Source of the DNA: an uncultured Photobacterium sp.
GTDB lineage: Bacteria > Pseudomonadota > Gammaproteobacteria > Enterobacterales > Vibrionaceae
Assembly: GCF_947502415.1 (NCBI RefSeq)
Contig: NZ_CANMZV010000001.1
Span: 186,001 to 250,000, forward strand
Reading direction: 5' to 3'
DNA length: 64,000 bases
Of the stretch, positions 8,732 to 17,861 are shown in pieces. Numbering within the stretch: the first letter of the stretch is position 1; each line of letters starts with the position of its first letter. Made by a program: the position numbers and the translations under genes. The notes beneath the pieces were generated by a model. That model ran no database searches. It was given only the letters and a program-made list of their open reading frames with translations, and was not told the DNA's origin.

Positions 8732-9898
8732 ATGAAAATGAAATCGCTGTCGGTCGTTGCCTTATTATCGTCGTTAATACCTAACACTTATGCTTTTGAT
8801 GCTTCTCCGTTTGTGGTTGGAGGAATGCCGTTTGAACCACAACCAACTGAAAACTGGATGGTTTCGTTACGAGATACAAAAAATGGTAATAGTCATTTTT
8901 GTGGAGGTTCAATTATAGATGACCATTGGGTGTTAACCGCAGCGCACTGCGTCGTCCGTCCGAGAGAATCAGGTTATTATGTTAAGCAGCCATCACAAAT
9001 AAACGTGATGGCTGGTGTATCGGATAACAAAATAACAAATGTCGGAAATCTTTATTCGGTTTCTCATGTTATTGTTCATAAGGATTACTCTCCTGATGTG
9101 ATAATTCAGCAGCAAACGGTGCCTGGTGGCAGTACTACTGTTGAGTTGAAATCAACAGCGTTGGATAATGATGTTGCGCTGATTCGGGTTGAAAGTCCTT
9201 TTACTGATGTTGCGTCTATTAAACTTGCAACTCCCAATGAGGCTGATGAGATAGATAAAAGGCTAGGAAAAGAGTGGAATGAGCATTCCAGGCCTGAGAA
9301 TACAATTATATCCGGGTGGGGAGCGATAGACACTGCCTCGACAATATTCGAAAATCAATTATTAGCTGCTCATTTGTCTTTTGTTCCTATACTTGACTGT
9401 TATAACCGTTTAGAGCTTGGTAGTGAGTTAAATACAATTATCGGCAATCCTGCAATCAAAACTAAAATTTGTACTTTGCCGCCGACAGTGATTAATAGCG
9501 AAGAAAGTGATTTAGTTTACGGACCTAGCCCATGTAAAGGTGATAGCGGTGGACCGTTATTAGCGCAAAAAGTCAATGGTGAATGGGTGCAGATAGGAAT
9601 TGTCAGCGGAGGATCTGCTGGTAAATTAGTGTGTGGTTCTATAACGCGACCAGGTTTTTATGCTCGTGTTGGTACATACCATAGCTGGATTGAGCTTTAT
9701 AAGGGAACTAAACCACGTAAATCGGTGATAGCGCCAGAGATCATTACTAATAGTAAGGAAAAAAAATGCACTCCTGGTGTCGACGGGATAGCACATACCA
9801 ATTGTGCAATGATTGAGGGCGATGGTGGTTCGTGGTCATGGATAGGGCTGTTGTTTTTGTCTTTAGTCGGTTTTTATCGTCGTAAACAGCCTTATTAA
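8732..9898 (+). CDS. Secreted S1 serine protease with GlyGly-CTERM anchor (Ves-type)
   Basis: 388 aa from the ATG at 8732 (MKMKSLSVV). Signal peptide, then a chymotrypsin fold whose mature N-terminus is VVGGMPFEPQ. Catalytic triad: His72 in LTAAHC, Asp147 in DNDVALIRV, Ser272 in CKGDSGGPL. The S1-pocket position six before the Ser is Ser266, as in chymotrypsin, not the Asp of trypsin-type enzymes. The C-terminus has a Gly-rich stretch, a single hydrophobic helix and RRKQPY: the GlyGly-CTERM signal cut by rhombosortase after type II secretion. Known relatives are VesA/B/C of V. cholerae. Predicted at the cell surface or in the medium. Confidence 0.9.
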   Translation: MKMKSLSVVALLSSLIPNTYAFDASPFVVGGMPFEPQPTENWMVSLRDTKNGNSHFCGGSIIDDHWVLTAAHCVVRPRESGYYVKQPSQINVMAGVSDNKITNVGNLYSVSHVIVHKDYSPDVIIQQQTVPGGSTTVELKSTALDNDVALIRVESPFTDVASIKLATPNEADEIDKRLGKEWNEHSRPENTIISGWGAIDTASTIFENQLLAAHLSFVPILDCYNRLELGSELNTIIGNPAIKTKICTLPPTVINSEESDLVYGPSPCKGDSGGPLLAQKVNGEWVQIGIVSGGSAGKLVCGSITRPGFYARVGTYHSWIELYKGTKPRKSVIAPEIITNSKEKKCTPGVDGIAHTNCAMIEGDGGSWSWIGLLFLSLVGFYRRKQPY

Positions 9899-9926
9899 TG
9901 TAATCATACCTATAACGATTTATTTT

Positions 9927-9953
9927 AATGCCACCGCTATTGCGGTGGCATTT
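9927..9953. terminator. Rho-independent terminator after protease gene
   Basis: AATGCCACCGC / GCGGTGGCATT stem with a TATT loop, then TCTTT. It lies between the convergent protease and codA genes. Confidence 0.8.
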
Positions 9954-9978
9954 CTTTAAAGTCGACTCGTGGTAAAAA

Positions 9979-11265
9979 TTAACGTTTAAATGTCACTATT
10001 TCGTTTCTATCGCCAAGATTAAGCTGAGTTATCTGTGGTTGGGTTTGTGCAATGATTTGCCCATAGCGTACTGAATAGCGAACGGGAATCTGGCGGCGTA
10101 TCGCGTCAAAACCATTATCGGCGGGAAGGATCAGAAGGTTGCCAGGTTTACCTACCTCGATACCATAATGCTTATCTATATTCATTGCTCGGGCGGAATT
10201 TCGGCAGATCAAATTAAGTGCATGGTCTATTTGTTCGTATCCCATGATTTGGCAGATATGAAGACCCATGTGAAGTACTTGCATCATGTTAGCTGTGCCC
10301 AGTGGGTACCAGGGATCAAAAACATCATCGTGACCAAAACAGACATTAATGTCGGCTGCAAGCATCTCTTTGACTCGGGTAATACCACGGCGTTTTGGGT
10401 AGTCATCAAAACGGCCTTGCAGATGGATATTAACCAGCGGGTTTGCAACAAAACTGATACCTGAGAGTTTTAACAGGCGAAACAGTCTGGATGTATAAGC
10501 GCTGTTATATGAATGCATGGCCGTCGTATGGCTTGCAGTGACTTTGTTGCCCATGTTGAATTTATGTGCGAGTGCTGCAAGCGTTTCGATGAAACGGGAT
10601 TGTTCATCATCAATTTCATCGCAATGTACGTCGATCATTCGATCGTATTGTCTTGCCAGTTCAAATACAAAGTGGAGTGACTCAATGCCGTATTCACGGG
10701 TGAATTCGAAATGCGGGATGGCGCCGATAACATCGGCTCCAAGTTTTACAGCTTCTTCCAGTAGCTCTTTACCGTTGGGATAGGAGAGAACACCTTCTTG
10801 TGGAAACGCAACGATTTGAAGATCTACCCAATCTTTAACTTCTTGTTTTACCTCCAACATGGCTTTCAGGGCCACTAAATCGGGATCGGATACGTCAACA
10901 TGGGTTCGTATGTGTTGAATTCCATTGGCTATTTGCCATTTTATTGTCTGTTTTGCCCTGATTTTTACATCCTTAACAGAAAGCATGGCCTTACGTTCAG
11001 TCCAACGCTCAATTCCCTCGAACAAAGTACCGGAAATATTCCAGTTTGGTTCACCGGCTGTTTGGGTTGTGTCGAGGTGAATGTGAGGCTCACAGAAAGG
11101 GGGGATTGCCATTCCGCCTTCACCGTCAAGGCGATTGCCGTTGAATGTAATAGATTCGCTTACAGGCTGGATTTCTTTGATTGTACCGTTTTCGATCAAG
11201 ATTTGCTGTGGTTTTTCGCTACCTTGTAGGGTGATGTTTTGGAGAAGCAGATTGCCATTTTGCAT
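9979..11265 (-). CDS. codA: Cytosine deaminase CodA
   Basis: 428 aa from the ATG at 11265 (AAGGA 8 nt upstream); a start at 11304 is less likely. It aligns by eye along its length with E. coli CodA (427 aa). Metal site HxH in [17 protein letters not shown], substrate region [30 protein letters not shown] with the catalytic Glu, [12 protein letters not shown], and the metal Asp in [18 protein letters not shown]. It deaminates cytosine to uracil in pyrimidine salvage. No codB permease is next to it, unlike in E. coli. Divergent from a chemotaxis receptor. Confidence 0.95.
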   Translation of the reverse strand: MQNGNLLLQNITLQGSEKPQQILIENGTIKEIQPVSESITFNGNRLDGEGGMAIPPFCEPHIHLDTTQTAGEPNWNISGTLFEGIERWTERKAMLSVKDVKIRAKQTIKWQIANGIQHIRTHVDVSDPDLVALKAMLEVKQEVKDWVDLQIVAFPQEGVLSYPNGKELLEEAVKLGADVIGAIPHFEFTREYGIESLHFVFELARQYDRMIDVHCDEIDDEQSRFIETLAALAHKFNMGNKVTASHTTAMHSYNSAYTSRLFRLLKLSGISFVANPLVNIHLQGRFDDYPKRRGITRVKEMLAADINVCFGHDDVFDPWYPLGTANMMQVLHMGLHICQIMGYEQIDHALNLICRNSARAMNIDKHYGIEVGKPGNLLILPADNGFDAIRRQIPVRYSVRYGQIIAQTQPQITQLNLGDRNEIVTFKR

Positions 11266-11305
11266 TTGATCATCCTTGTCGTTGCATAAGCATTTAGGAA
11301 GCATG

Positions 11306-11319
11306 ACATATATGGATGT
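11306..11319 (+). repeat. 14-bp direct repeat, copy 1
   Basis: ACATATATGGATGT, identical to 11554-11567. It lies just upstream of the codA start and has ACAT/ATGT half-site symmetry, so it could be an operator. Confidence 0.5.
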
Positions 11320-11553
11320 TTGTGGGAGTGAGCAGGATCTCGTGAGAGTTTTTGTATGAAGGATTTAACCTCGCAGAAATATCGCTGTGCAGCATGACTG
11401 ACACTAGCGACCTTTAGAAAGGTTTTTTACAATGAGTAGTTAATTTTTCTTAAATTTTTTTAATATTTGTCGCTTGAATAGTACGGGTGTCATCATTATT
11501 GATAAATGGCATGATAGTATGTGCTCGCCCATCAGGACTTGGCTCAAATTGCA

Positions 11554-11567
11554 CATATATGGATGTA
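11554..11567 (+). repeat. 14-bp direct repeat, copy 2
   Basis: ACATATATGGATGT, identical to 11306-11319, about 48 bp before the start of the chemotaxis receptor gene. Confidence 0.5.
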
Positions 11568-11614
11568 TATTGCTCTGACGACTTTGCACTATAAGAATCA
11601 AAGGTAACTCATTC

Positions 11615-13246
11615 ATGTTTCTCAAAAATCTTTCTATCGGCAAGAAGATTGCCGTTGCTTTTATGTCTATCGCGGTGATCAACCTAGGCTTTGGCATGTT
11701 TCTGGTCAGTGAATTAGGAAAAATTAAGGATGAACTACTTAACTTCACCGACGACACGCTGCCAGCCGTGCAACATGTTGATGGAATAAGAGATAAAATG
11801 TCTTATTGGCGTCGTACTCAGTTCGCTTTATTAGCAGTTAACGATTTAGCTGAGGTTAAGCAGACTATTCAGCGTAACGAACGCATTCGTCAGGATATCC
11901 AATCTGGATTGGAAGCTTATGGTAAAACTGTTTGGCCGGGTGAAGAAGAGCAAACTTTTAATCGTCTAATGACTAACTGGAACAGCTATGTAGCGACCAT
12001 GGCCAAGTTCAACGACGCTATGCTTACGATGGATAAAGCGACTGCCCACCCAATTTTATCCCAGTCACTTTCTCGTTTTGAAGGTATCGAGTCAGATATC
12101 AATTCACTGATTGATATTCTGCAAGATGCGATGGCGCAAAACCGCGAGACGATTCTGAGCTCAGTGACTGGCCTGAATACGAAGACTATCACCAGTAATA
12201 TGGCTATCCTCGCCCTGATGGTGGTTATGACATTGCTACTGACTCGCATTATTTGTGGCCCGCTAAGACTCGTTGTTGAACAAGCGAATGCCATTGCTGG
12301 TGGTAATCTGGCTAAGCAACTGGATCGCGATGCCATTAGCAATGATGAGCTAGGTGAGCTGGCTGACTCTTCAATCAAAATGCAAAATAACCTGCGTCAG
12401 TTGATAGATGAAATTATCTCTGCTGTGACTCAGCTAAGTAGCGCGGTTGAAGAAATGAGTCAAATATCTGACTTGTCAGCCCAGGGTATGAAAGAGCAGC
12501 AACTACAGATCACTCAAGTTGCAACTGCAATGACAGAAATGAAAGCTGCAGTTGGCGATGTGGCGCGTAATACTGAAGATACCGCTTCTCAATCTGTGGT
12601 TGCTAACGAAAAAGCGCAAGAAGGTGCTCGAGACAACGAAGTAATGGTTGCCTCGATTCAAAACGTTGCCGGCGTTATTGAGCAGGCAGGTGAAACTGTT
12701 TCTGAACTGGAACAACAGTCGAAGCAAATCAACGTCGTGGTTGACGTTATTCGCGGTATTGCTGAGCAGACTAACCTGCTGGCACTGAACGCAGCCATTG
12801 AAGCTGCTCGTGCTGGTGAATCTGGCCGCGGATTTGCTGTTGTTGCGGATGAAGTACGTACCCTGGCAGGTCGTACGCAAGATTCGACAGGTGAAATTAC
12901 GTCGATTATTGAAAAACTTCAGCTAATGGCGAAGCAAGCGAAAGATGCAACAGAGCAATCACGCACCAGCATCGAAGCTTGTGTGGATCAGGGCACTCAT
13001 TCACAAGAAATCATGTTGTCGATCGAAAAATCCATCGCTGACATTGCTGACATGGGCTCGCAGATTGCCAGCGCGTGTAGCCAACAGGATTCCGTTGCTG
13101 ATGAACTGAGCTGTAATATTGAGAATATTCATGTTGCTTCACAAGAAGTGGCACAAGGCTCAGAGCAAACGGCGCAAGCATGTCGTGAGCTTAGTCAGCT
13201 TTCTGTGACACTTCAAAACGCAATGGGACGTTTCAAACTTAACTAA
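11615..13246 (+). CDS. Methyl-accepting chemotaxis protein
   Basis: 543 aa inner-membrane receptor. TM1 at about residues 10-30, a four-helix-bundle periplasmic sensor (4HB_MCP type, about 31-190) with the usual [10 protein letters not shown] after the first helix, TM2 at about 192-212, a HAMP domain ([20 protein letters not shown]), then a long signalling coiled coil. The hairpin tip is [20 protein letters not shown], followed by [17 protein letters not shown]. Preceded by AAAGGTAA. No C-terminal CheR-binding pentapeptide (it ends MGRFKLN). The ligand is unknown; the codA neighbour hints at nothing firm. Confidence 0.95.
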   Translation: MFLKNLSIGKKIAVAFMSIAVINLGFGMFLVSELGKIKDELLNFTDDTLPAVQHVDGIRDKMSYWRRTQFALLAVNDLAEVKQTIQRNERIRQDIQSGLEAYGKTVWPGEEEQTFNRLMTNWNSYVATMAKFNDAMLTMDKATAHPILSQSLSRFEGIESDINSLIDILQDAMAQNRETILSSVTGLNTKTITSNMAILALMVVMTLLLTRIICGPLRLVVEQANAIAGGNLAKQLDRDAISNDELGELADSSIKMQNNLRQLIDEIISAVTQLSSAVEEMSQISDLSAQGMKEQQLQITQVATAMTEMKAAVGDVARNTEDTASQSVVANEKAQEGARDNEVMVASIQNVAGVIEQAGETVSELEQQSKQINVVVDVIRGIAEQTNLLALNAAIEAARAGESGRGFAVVADEVRTLAGRTQDSTGEITSIIEKLQLMAKQAKDATEQSRTSIEACVDQGTHSQEIMLSIEKSIADIADMGSQIASACSQQDSVADELSCNIENIHVASQEVAQGSEQTAQACRELSQLSVTLQNAMGRFKLN

Positions 13247-13993
13247 TTAGTATCTTTATCCATAGAAAGCGAATACCTAAAGCTTCTTGTGTATATCTTA
13301 AATTGTCTCTCAATCCATACCTTGTGCCGATAATTAACATAGCGGTGTAAGGTATGGATTTTCTGCGCTGAACCTATCCTGATAGACCCTTCATCTATTT
13401 TTCTTAAATGACAAAATGACGTTGTTGTTTTGGCGGAATTATTTGCCAAAAGTCGCTAACGCTGACAATTGTTGCTCATATAGTTGCTTTCATCGCCATT
13501 CGTTTGGTAATTAACTGTCGTTGATAGTGTGAAAAATGGGCGAAATTGTTTTTGGGGATAAGTCCTTTATCCACAAAAGCTGTGAATAACTCTGTGGGAA
13601 ATGCTAGAAGGCTAATAGCCATGCTGGTTTCGGTAAAGTCAATAGTCGGAGCAATGAAAAACTCATGTAATCTCAGTGACATTGATTTAGTTCAATATAG
13701 AAAAATTGCCAGTAAATGGATTGAAAAATGTTGTCAGACCTCTTGTCTACAGTGCTTGATTTTAAGAAGAAAAGGGTCTTCATGCTTCTTTGTGATATTT
13801 ATAAGATAAAGGTTATCGGGAGAGCCTGGCATGGTTTCTATTACGGTGAGGTGTTTTTGTAACTTTTGCTCAAACTATAAACAGTTGGACGTGGAAATGG
13901 GTACATCTCGCTGTGCAACCTGATGTCAGTTATTGCAGGGGAAATTAATATTGTTAATAATGCGAATGGTTTTTATTATTGTGTGAATAAATC
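13247..13993. other. Long spacer between receptor and orphan regulator
   Basis: About 750 bp without a convincing gene. Short open frames on both strands lack ribosome-binding sites and family features. A 12-bp perfect inverted repeat lies at 13312-13360. Confidence 0.55.
13312..13360. terminator. Long-loop inverted repeat downstream of chemotaxis receptor
   Basis: AATCCATACCTT / AAGGTATGGATT with a 25-nt loop, 65 bp beyond the receptor stop and followed by TTC. Perfect 12-bp arms; it could terminate the receptor transcript. Confidence 0.4.
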
Positions 13994-14653
13994 GTGTCCC
14001 AGATCCTGATTGTTGATGATGATATTCAGCTTTGCACACTTCTTCAGGAGGTGCTGACTGAAGAGGGTTTTGATGTTCATTGTGAGCATTGTGGTGAGAG
14101 TGGCCTTGCATATATGCAGAATCATGCTATCGATCTTGTTCTGCTTGATGTCATGTTGCTAAATATTGATGGTTTGCAGGTGGCGCGTCGTATTTGCCAG
14201 CGATTTGCGACGCCGATATTAATGTTAACGGCGTTAGGTGATGAACCCTCAATGCTTGAGGGGTTACAGGCCGGCGCTGATAATTATTTGGCAAAACCAT
14301 TCCGTGTACCTGAGCTATTAGCCCGGATTACGGTAATACTGCGAAGGGTTGGCCTGGAGCGCCAGCGGCAGAGTATTAATCATTGTCAATCATCATTGAC
14401 TGAGCGAATTGCTCGTTTACCCCTTACAGGTACTGAGTTTGAATTACTGGAGTATTTGCTAAAGAACAATGGTGTTGTGGTTTCTAAGGCTGAGCTGCAA
14501 AAAGAGGTTCTAAAAAAAGAGCTGAGCCCGTTTGATCGCAACCTGGATATGCATGTCAGTAATATTCGCCGAAAGATGGTGAAATCTGGTTTGTCTAAAC
14601 AGCATATCAAAACTGTTCGCGGGAAAGGGTATAGCTTTATTGACCTAGTTTAA
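13994..14653 (+). CDS. Orphan CpxR-like OmpR-family response regulator
   Basis: 219 aa from a GTG start at 13994 (MSQILIVDDD). Receiver domain 1-115 with acidic pocket DDD at 8-10, phosphoacceptor Asp52 in LVLLDVMLL and Lys in LAKPFRVPELLARI. C-terminal winged helix about 135-219. The stretch LTGTEFELLEYLL, EVLKKELSPFDRNLDMHVSN and IRRKM matches the CpxR subgroup. No histidine kinase or cpxP is adjacent, so its partner must be encoded elsewhere. No clear ribosome-binding site precedes the GTG, so the start is uncertain by a few codons. Confidence 0.85.
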   Translation: MSQILIVDDDIQLCTLLQEVLTEEGFDVHCEHCGESGLAYMQNHAIDLVLLDVMLLNIDGLQVARRICQRFATPILMLTALGDEPSMLEGLQAGADNYLAKPFRVPELLARITVILRRVGLERQRQSINHCQSSLTERIARLPLTGTEFELLEYLLKNNGVVVSKAELQKEVLKKELSPFDRNLDMHVSNIRRKMVKSGLSKQHIKTVRGKGYSFIDLV

Positions 14654-14657
14654 AATG

Positions 14658-14688
14658 AAAAAAGTGGCGCAGCTTGCGCCACTTTTTT
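14658..14688. terminator. Bidirectional rho-independent terminator
   Basis: AAAAAAGTGGCGC / GCGCCACTTTTTT with an AGCTT loop. It serves the regulator on the plus strand and the Lpp-type gene on the minus strand. Confidence 0.92.
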
Positions 14689-14693
14689 CAGTT

Positions 14694-14957
14694 TTACTTA
14701 CTGTATGAACTAGCGATATTATCAATACGCTGGTTCGCACGCATTGCTTCTTGGTAGGCAGCGTCAGAAGCAGCACGAGCATCATTAACTGCACCTGCCA
14801 TTTGATCTTGCTGACTCTGTAAAGCACCTACCTGATCTGAGAGCATATCAACTTTGTTAGTCAGTTGTTGCAATTGCTCTGCTTGCTCTGAGCTAGTACA
14901 GCCCATTAGTGTCGCACTCAGAATAATTCCGGTAAGGATAGATAATGAACGGTTCAT
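14694..14957 (-). CDS. lpp: Lpp-type major outer-membrane lipoprotein
   Basis: 87 aa from the ATG at 14957 (AAAGGAG upstream). Lipoprotein signal MNRSLSILTGIILSATLMGC with Cys20 as the lipid site, then a heptad coiled coil rich in Ala, Gln and Leu (EQLQQLTNKVDMLSDQVGAL), the alanine-zipper trimer of Braun's lipoprotein. It ends in SYSK: the C-terminal Lys is the residue linked to peptidoglycan by L,D-transpeptidases. The gene ends directly at a strong terminator. Slightly longer than E. coli Lpp (78 aa). Confidence 0.9.
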   Translation of the reverse strand: MNRSLSILTGIILSATLMGCTSSEQAEQLQQLTNKVDMLSDQVGALQSQQDQMAGAVNDARAASDAAYQEAMRANQRIDNIASSYSK

Positions 14958-15134
14958 TTTTCTTTCTTCTCCTTTATTTGCCACTACAAACCGAGTGTTA
15001 AAATGTGTCAGTCGGCAGAATTAGTATGGCATATGTTGCTCAAATTTCTTCCTAATTCACCTATCTATCTGTAAAAACAACTCTCAAAATCGAGAAATAA
15101 GATAATCACAGACTTAAATACGCGGATTTAGATT

Positions 15135-15725
15135 TTATGTAGGAGATTCAGTGAGCAGGCGCTCAATAGCCTCAACCAGAATTGCCGGATTTAAGGTGTG
15201 TTGGACTTTTTCAACCAAGGTGCCATCTGGTTTTAGGAAATAGAAGTAGGAACTGTGGTCAACGGCATATTCTAGGGCTGAATTTTCTAATTCTGTACGT
15301 TGATAAAGAACACCATATTGTTCAGCTAATGCTTTAGTTTGCTCTGCGGTTCCTGTCATACCGATAATGTTTTGATTAAAGTACTGGGCGTATTGCGCGC
15401 TTTTTTCCGGTGTATCCCGTTCTGGATCTAAGGTAATAAAAATAGGCCAGAGTCTGCCTAGCTGCTCTTTGTTGATGGTTTTGAGTGCGGCAGACAGTAC
15501 AGCAAGAGAAGTCGGACACACATCAGGGCAGTGAGTATAGCCAAAGTAAATAACGCGAAGGCGGGAATCTTCTGCATCATAGAGATTAACGGTTTGTTGC
15601 CCGCTTTCCAGTAAATTGATGGGTGAAGTTGGTGATGTGGCCGCAGGGGAATCGGCGTCGACAACGATACGGGTGATAACGCCGGCTGTAAGAGCTAAGG
15701 CTAAAACAATCCATTGAAATTTCAC
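15135..15725 (-). CDS. SCO1/SenC-family copper chaperone
   Basis: 196 aa, GTG start at 15725. One N-terminal membrane anchor, then a thioredoxin fold facing the periplasm. Copper ligands visible: CPDVC in YFGYTHCPDVCPTS (about residues 69-73) and the distal His in AVDHSSYFYF (about 158). Known role: delivery of Cu to the CuA site of cytochrome oxidase, or periplasmic thiol redox. The start overlaps the stop of the upstream gene (GTGA), so the pair is co-translated. No oxidase genes are in the window. Confidence 0.92.
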   Translation of the reverse strand: MKFQWIVLALALTAGVITRIVVDADSPAATSPTSPINLLESGQQTVNLYDAEDSRLRVIYFGYTHCPDVCPTSLAVLSAALKTINKEQLGRLWPIFITLDPERDTPEKSAQYAQYFNQNIIGMTGTAEQTKALAEQYGVLYQRTELENSALEYAVDHSSYFYFLKPDGTLVEKVQHTLNPAILVEAIERLLTESPT

Positions 15726-16183
15726 TTTTCCATCCTTAATGAGACGTAAATTGGCTCAATTTGTTCTGCATTTGAAACGGGCTTAATACTGCCTTTCCAG
15801 GTCATTGCATTTGAGGTACAAAATGGAAGAAGCAGCTCACCGGTGAAGTGCTTACTGGTAACTCGAGATAATTTTAGCTGATATACCCCCATCATCATTT
15901 CGTGACCTTCAAGGGAAAGCAATAAGCTTTCGGTGCTTGGTGGAAGATCTGGCCATAAAACTCGAATTTCAGTTTCTCGCATCGGATGGATCTTGTCGCT
16001 AGAAAGCGTGATGACGGCATTTTTTTGTTTACAGCCTTTTATATTTAGCACGCAATATTCAGAGATATTTCGTTCATGCAGCGTTGGTTGGGTAACAAGG
16101 CTGGTAAGTTGAAAGGCGCTGAAACCGACAAGGAAGGCAATCAAAAGCTTAGCAATTGCGGGCCAAGTTGATCGATTTGTCAT
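15722..16183 (-). CDS. Membrane-anchored periplasmic protein coupled to SCO chaperone
   Basis: 153 aa from the ATG at 16183 (MTNRSTWPAIAKLL); a longer frame to 16240 exists. One N-terminal transmembrane segment, then a periplasmic domain of about 115 residues with beta-strand character, two Cys residues in EYCVLNIKGCKQ, another in LLPFCTSN, and Met-rich EGHEMMMGVYQLKL. The Met/Cys content and the 4-nt overlap with the SCO gene suggest a copper-related partner, perhaps a metallochaperone or assembly helper. No named family recognised. Confidence 0.7.
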   Translation of the reverse strand: MTNRSTWPAIAKLLIAFLVGFSAFQLTSLVTQPTLHERNISEYCVLNIKGCKQKNAVITLSSDKIHPMRETEIRVLWPDLPPSTESLLLSLEGHEMMMGVYQLKLSRVTSKHFTGELLLPFCTSNAMTWKGSIKPVSNAEQIEPIYVSLRMEK

Positions 16184-16297
16184 GAGGTTATCTCTGTTTG
16201 TTGCGATTTTGTAATCATAACATTGGTAATGGAAAATCAATCAGTTGGCTGATGGTTTTGTGAGGGGAGTTTGCGAAAGAGGGGTCATTGCGAGTTC

Positions 16298-16322
16298 GTT
16301 GCCCTGTTAGGGACAGGGCAAC
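16298..16322. terminator. Hairpin after DUF368 gene
   Basis: GTTGCCCTG / CAGGGCAAC stem with a 7-nt loop, 12 bp beyond the DUF368 stop. No T-run. Confidence 0.5.
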
Positions 16323-16333
16323 GTATTAACTAG

Positions 16334-17245
16334 TTACTTTTCAGCGACTTTTTCTAACCCCCAGACAAGGGCGATGCCAAGGATCATGGCTGCGATAGCG
16401 TAGGCTAATAGTGCTGGCTGCCCGGTGATTTGTTCAAAGCTGAAAGGCGATAGGTTTCGCTCCAGAAGCGGGACCTGCTCACCGCTGGAGTTGATTCGCC
16501 AGGTTAACGTTTCTTTCCATGGCCAGATTTTTCCAAGAGTACCTAGCATTAATCCGGTTAGAAATGTCAGGGTAATATCCCGGTGGTGGCGGATTGCCCA
16601 TGAAAGAGCATGGGAAAAGGTGAGTAGGCCAAAAACACAACCTGTAGCAAATGTTGCCAGAGTAATAATGTCGACCGATTTAGCAGCGGCAAGAATTGGG
16701 CTGTACATACCCAACAGGAGTAGGATGAAGCTGCCCGAAATTCCTGGCAGGATCATGGCACAGATAGCAATTGAACCAGCTATCAAAATATTGAGAGAAG
16801 TTGGTTCAAGGTTGAGTGGGTGGAGTACCGTAATTCCATAGGCAAAACAGGCTCCAGCCAGAACTGAAGCAAAGCGGTTGGCCTTCCAATGCTTTACTTG
16901 TTTGAACATATGGTTTACTGAAACGATGATCAGCCCGAAGAAGAAAGACCATAGCGGAATTGGATGGGTATGTAACATCCAAGTGATGAAGCGAGCCAGG
17001 GTAAAAATACTGGTAAGGATGCCCGATAGCAGTAAGATTAGGAATGTACCGTTAATATGTTCGAAAGCGGCTTTGAAGCCGTCTCTTTTGATGATACCGA
17101 TAAGGTTTGGATTAACTCGGCGAATACTTTCTAGCAGGGTATCGTAAATTCCTGTAATAAAAGCAATCGTCCCACCTGACACGCCTGGTACAACATCAGC
17201 GGCACCCATTGCCATGCCTTTTAAAAAGGTAAAAACTTTACTCAT
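16334..17245 (-). CDS. popT: DUF368 undecaprenyl-phosphate translocase (PopT-like)
   Basis: 303 aa multi-pass inner-membrane protein. Two related signature hairpins are visible, VVPGVSGGTIAFITGIYDTL near residue 18 and ILPGISGSFILLLLGMYSP near 165, consistent with an inverted-repeat transporter fold. Known: DUF368 proteins, including one from V. cholerae, recycle the carrier lipid undecaprenyl phosphate to the cytoplasmic face and matter in alkaline or high-sodium conditions. That fits a marine host. Monocistronic; the promoter lies in the 616-bp spacer upstream. Confidence 0.88.
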   Translation of the reverse strand: MSKVFTFLKGMAMGAADVVPGVSGGTIAFITGIYDTLLESIRRVNPNLIGIIKRDGFKAAFEHINGTFLILLLSGILTSIFTLARFITWMLHTHPIPLWSFFFGLIIVSVNHMFKQVKHWKANRFASVLAGACFAYGITVLHPLNLEPTSLNILIAGSIAICAMILPGISGSFILLLLGMYSPILAAAKSVDIITLATFATGCVFGLLTFSHALSWAIRHHRDITLTFLTGLMLGTLGKIWPWKETLTWRINSSGEQVPLLERNLSPFSFEQITGQPALLAYAIAAMILGIALVWGLEKVAEK

Positions 17246-17861
17246 GGTTTTCCGTATACTTCATTGGTAAATAGCAGAATTTGACAGCATTATAACGTGT
17301 TGGTGTGAAAAAAACGTATTGATAGCTGATACGTCGCTGAATATAGCATTGATTTTGCCATTTATATCAATGTTATTAGTCAATTACGTTATTTACAGAA
17401 AAAAGGCATATAACCAGAAGACTTTGCTTGGGAAAATCTACAGTGTGAGTTGCGAGCTGAGTCTGAACGTCGAGTTTTAGCCTTTTGTGATGCGATAAAT
17501 TGACAGTACTAACATGATTATTCATAAGATAATGTTGTTCTGACTTTTTAGGTCTCACATAAACAAACTGCTCGTTCGAGTATCATTGGTGTTTGAACAA
17601 GCGATATATGTTTGATGAGAGTTATTTTGCTGCCCGAAATTGTGCATTGAGCAACAAAGCTAACATAGATTTTAGATTAAATTATCTAATGACTTGACGA
17701 TATGGCGAATAGCTGTGAGAGTATATGTATATCAAACCTTATGTATATGTGGTGTGAGAGCTCACACTTAAAAGCAAAGGTTGAATAGATATTCGGATTG
17801 AATTTAAAACAATAACTTTGTAACTATCGCTGCGGAATTATTTTCAAAGGATGATACGGCT
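17246..17861. other. Divergent spacer between DUF368 and VOC genes
   Basis: 616 bp, AT-rich, without a convincing gene. It contains GTGTGAG-AG-CTCACAC at 17752-17767, a 7-bp inverted repeat about 95 bp before the VOC start. Confidence 0.55.
17752..17767. promoter_or_regulatory. Candidate operator palindrome
   Basis: GTGTGAG / CTCACAC inverted repeat with a 2-nt centre. It resembles a CRP site, but TGTGA and TCACA are 4 and not 6 nt apart, so another regulator is more likely. Confidence 0.35.

Larger units (their letters stand above)
11266..11614. other. Spacer between codA and chemotaxis receptor
   Basis: Divergent promoter region. It contains two exact copies of ACATATATGGATGT near its two ends (11306-11319 and 11554-11567, see repeat entries). 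No RNA gene seen. Confidence 0.6.

Noticed and set aside
11440..11757. 105-codon minus-strand open frame overlapping the receptor gene start
   Set aside because: Mostly antisense to the receptor's signal region and its upstream DNA; no ribosome-binding site.
13476..13809. Two overlapping short open frames (68 aa minus, 87 aa plus) in the receptor-regulator spacer
   Set aside because: Neither has a ribosome-binding site, family features or convincing composition; they overlap each other, as random open frames do.
17752..17767. CRP binding site
   Set aside because: TGTGA and TCACA are separated by 4 nt, whereas CRP needs 6.
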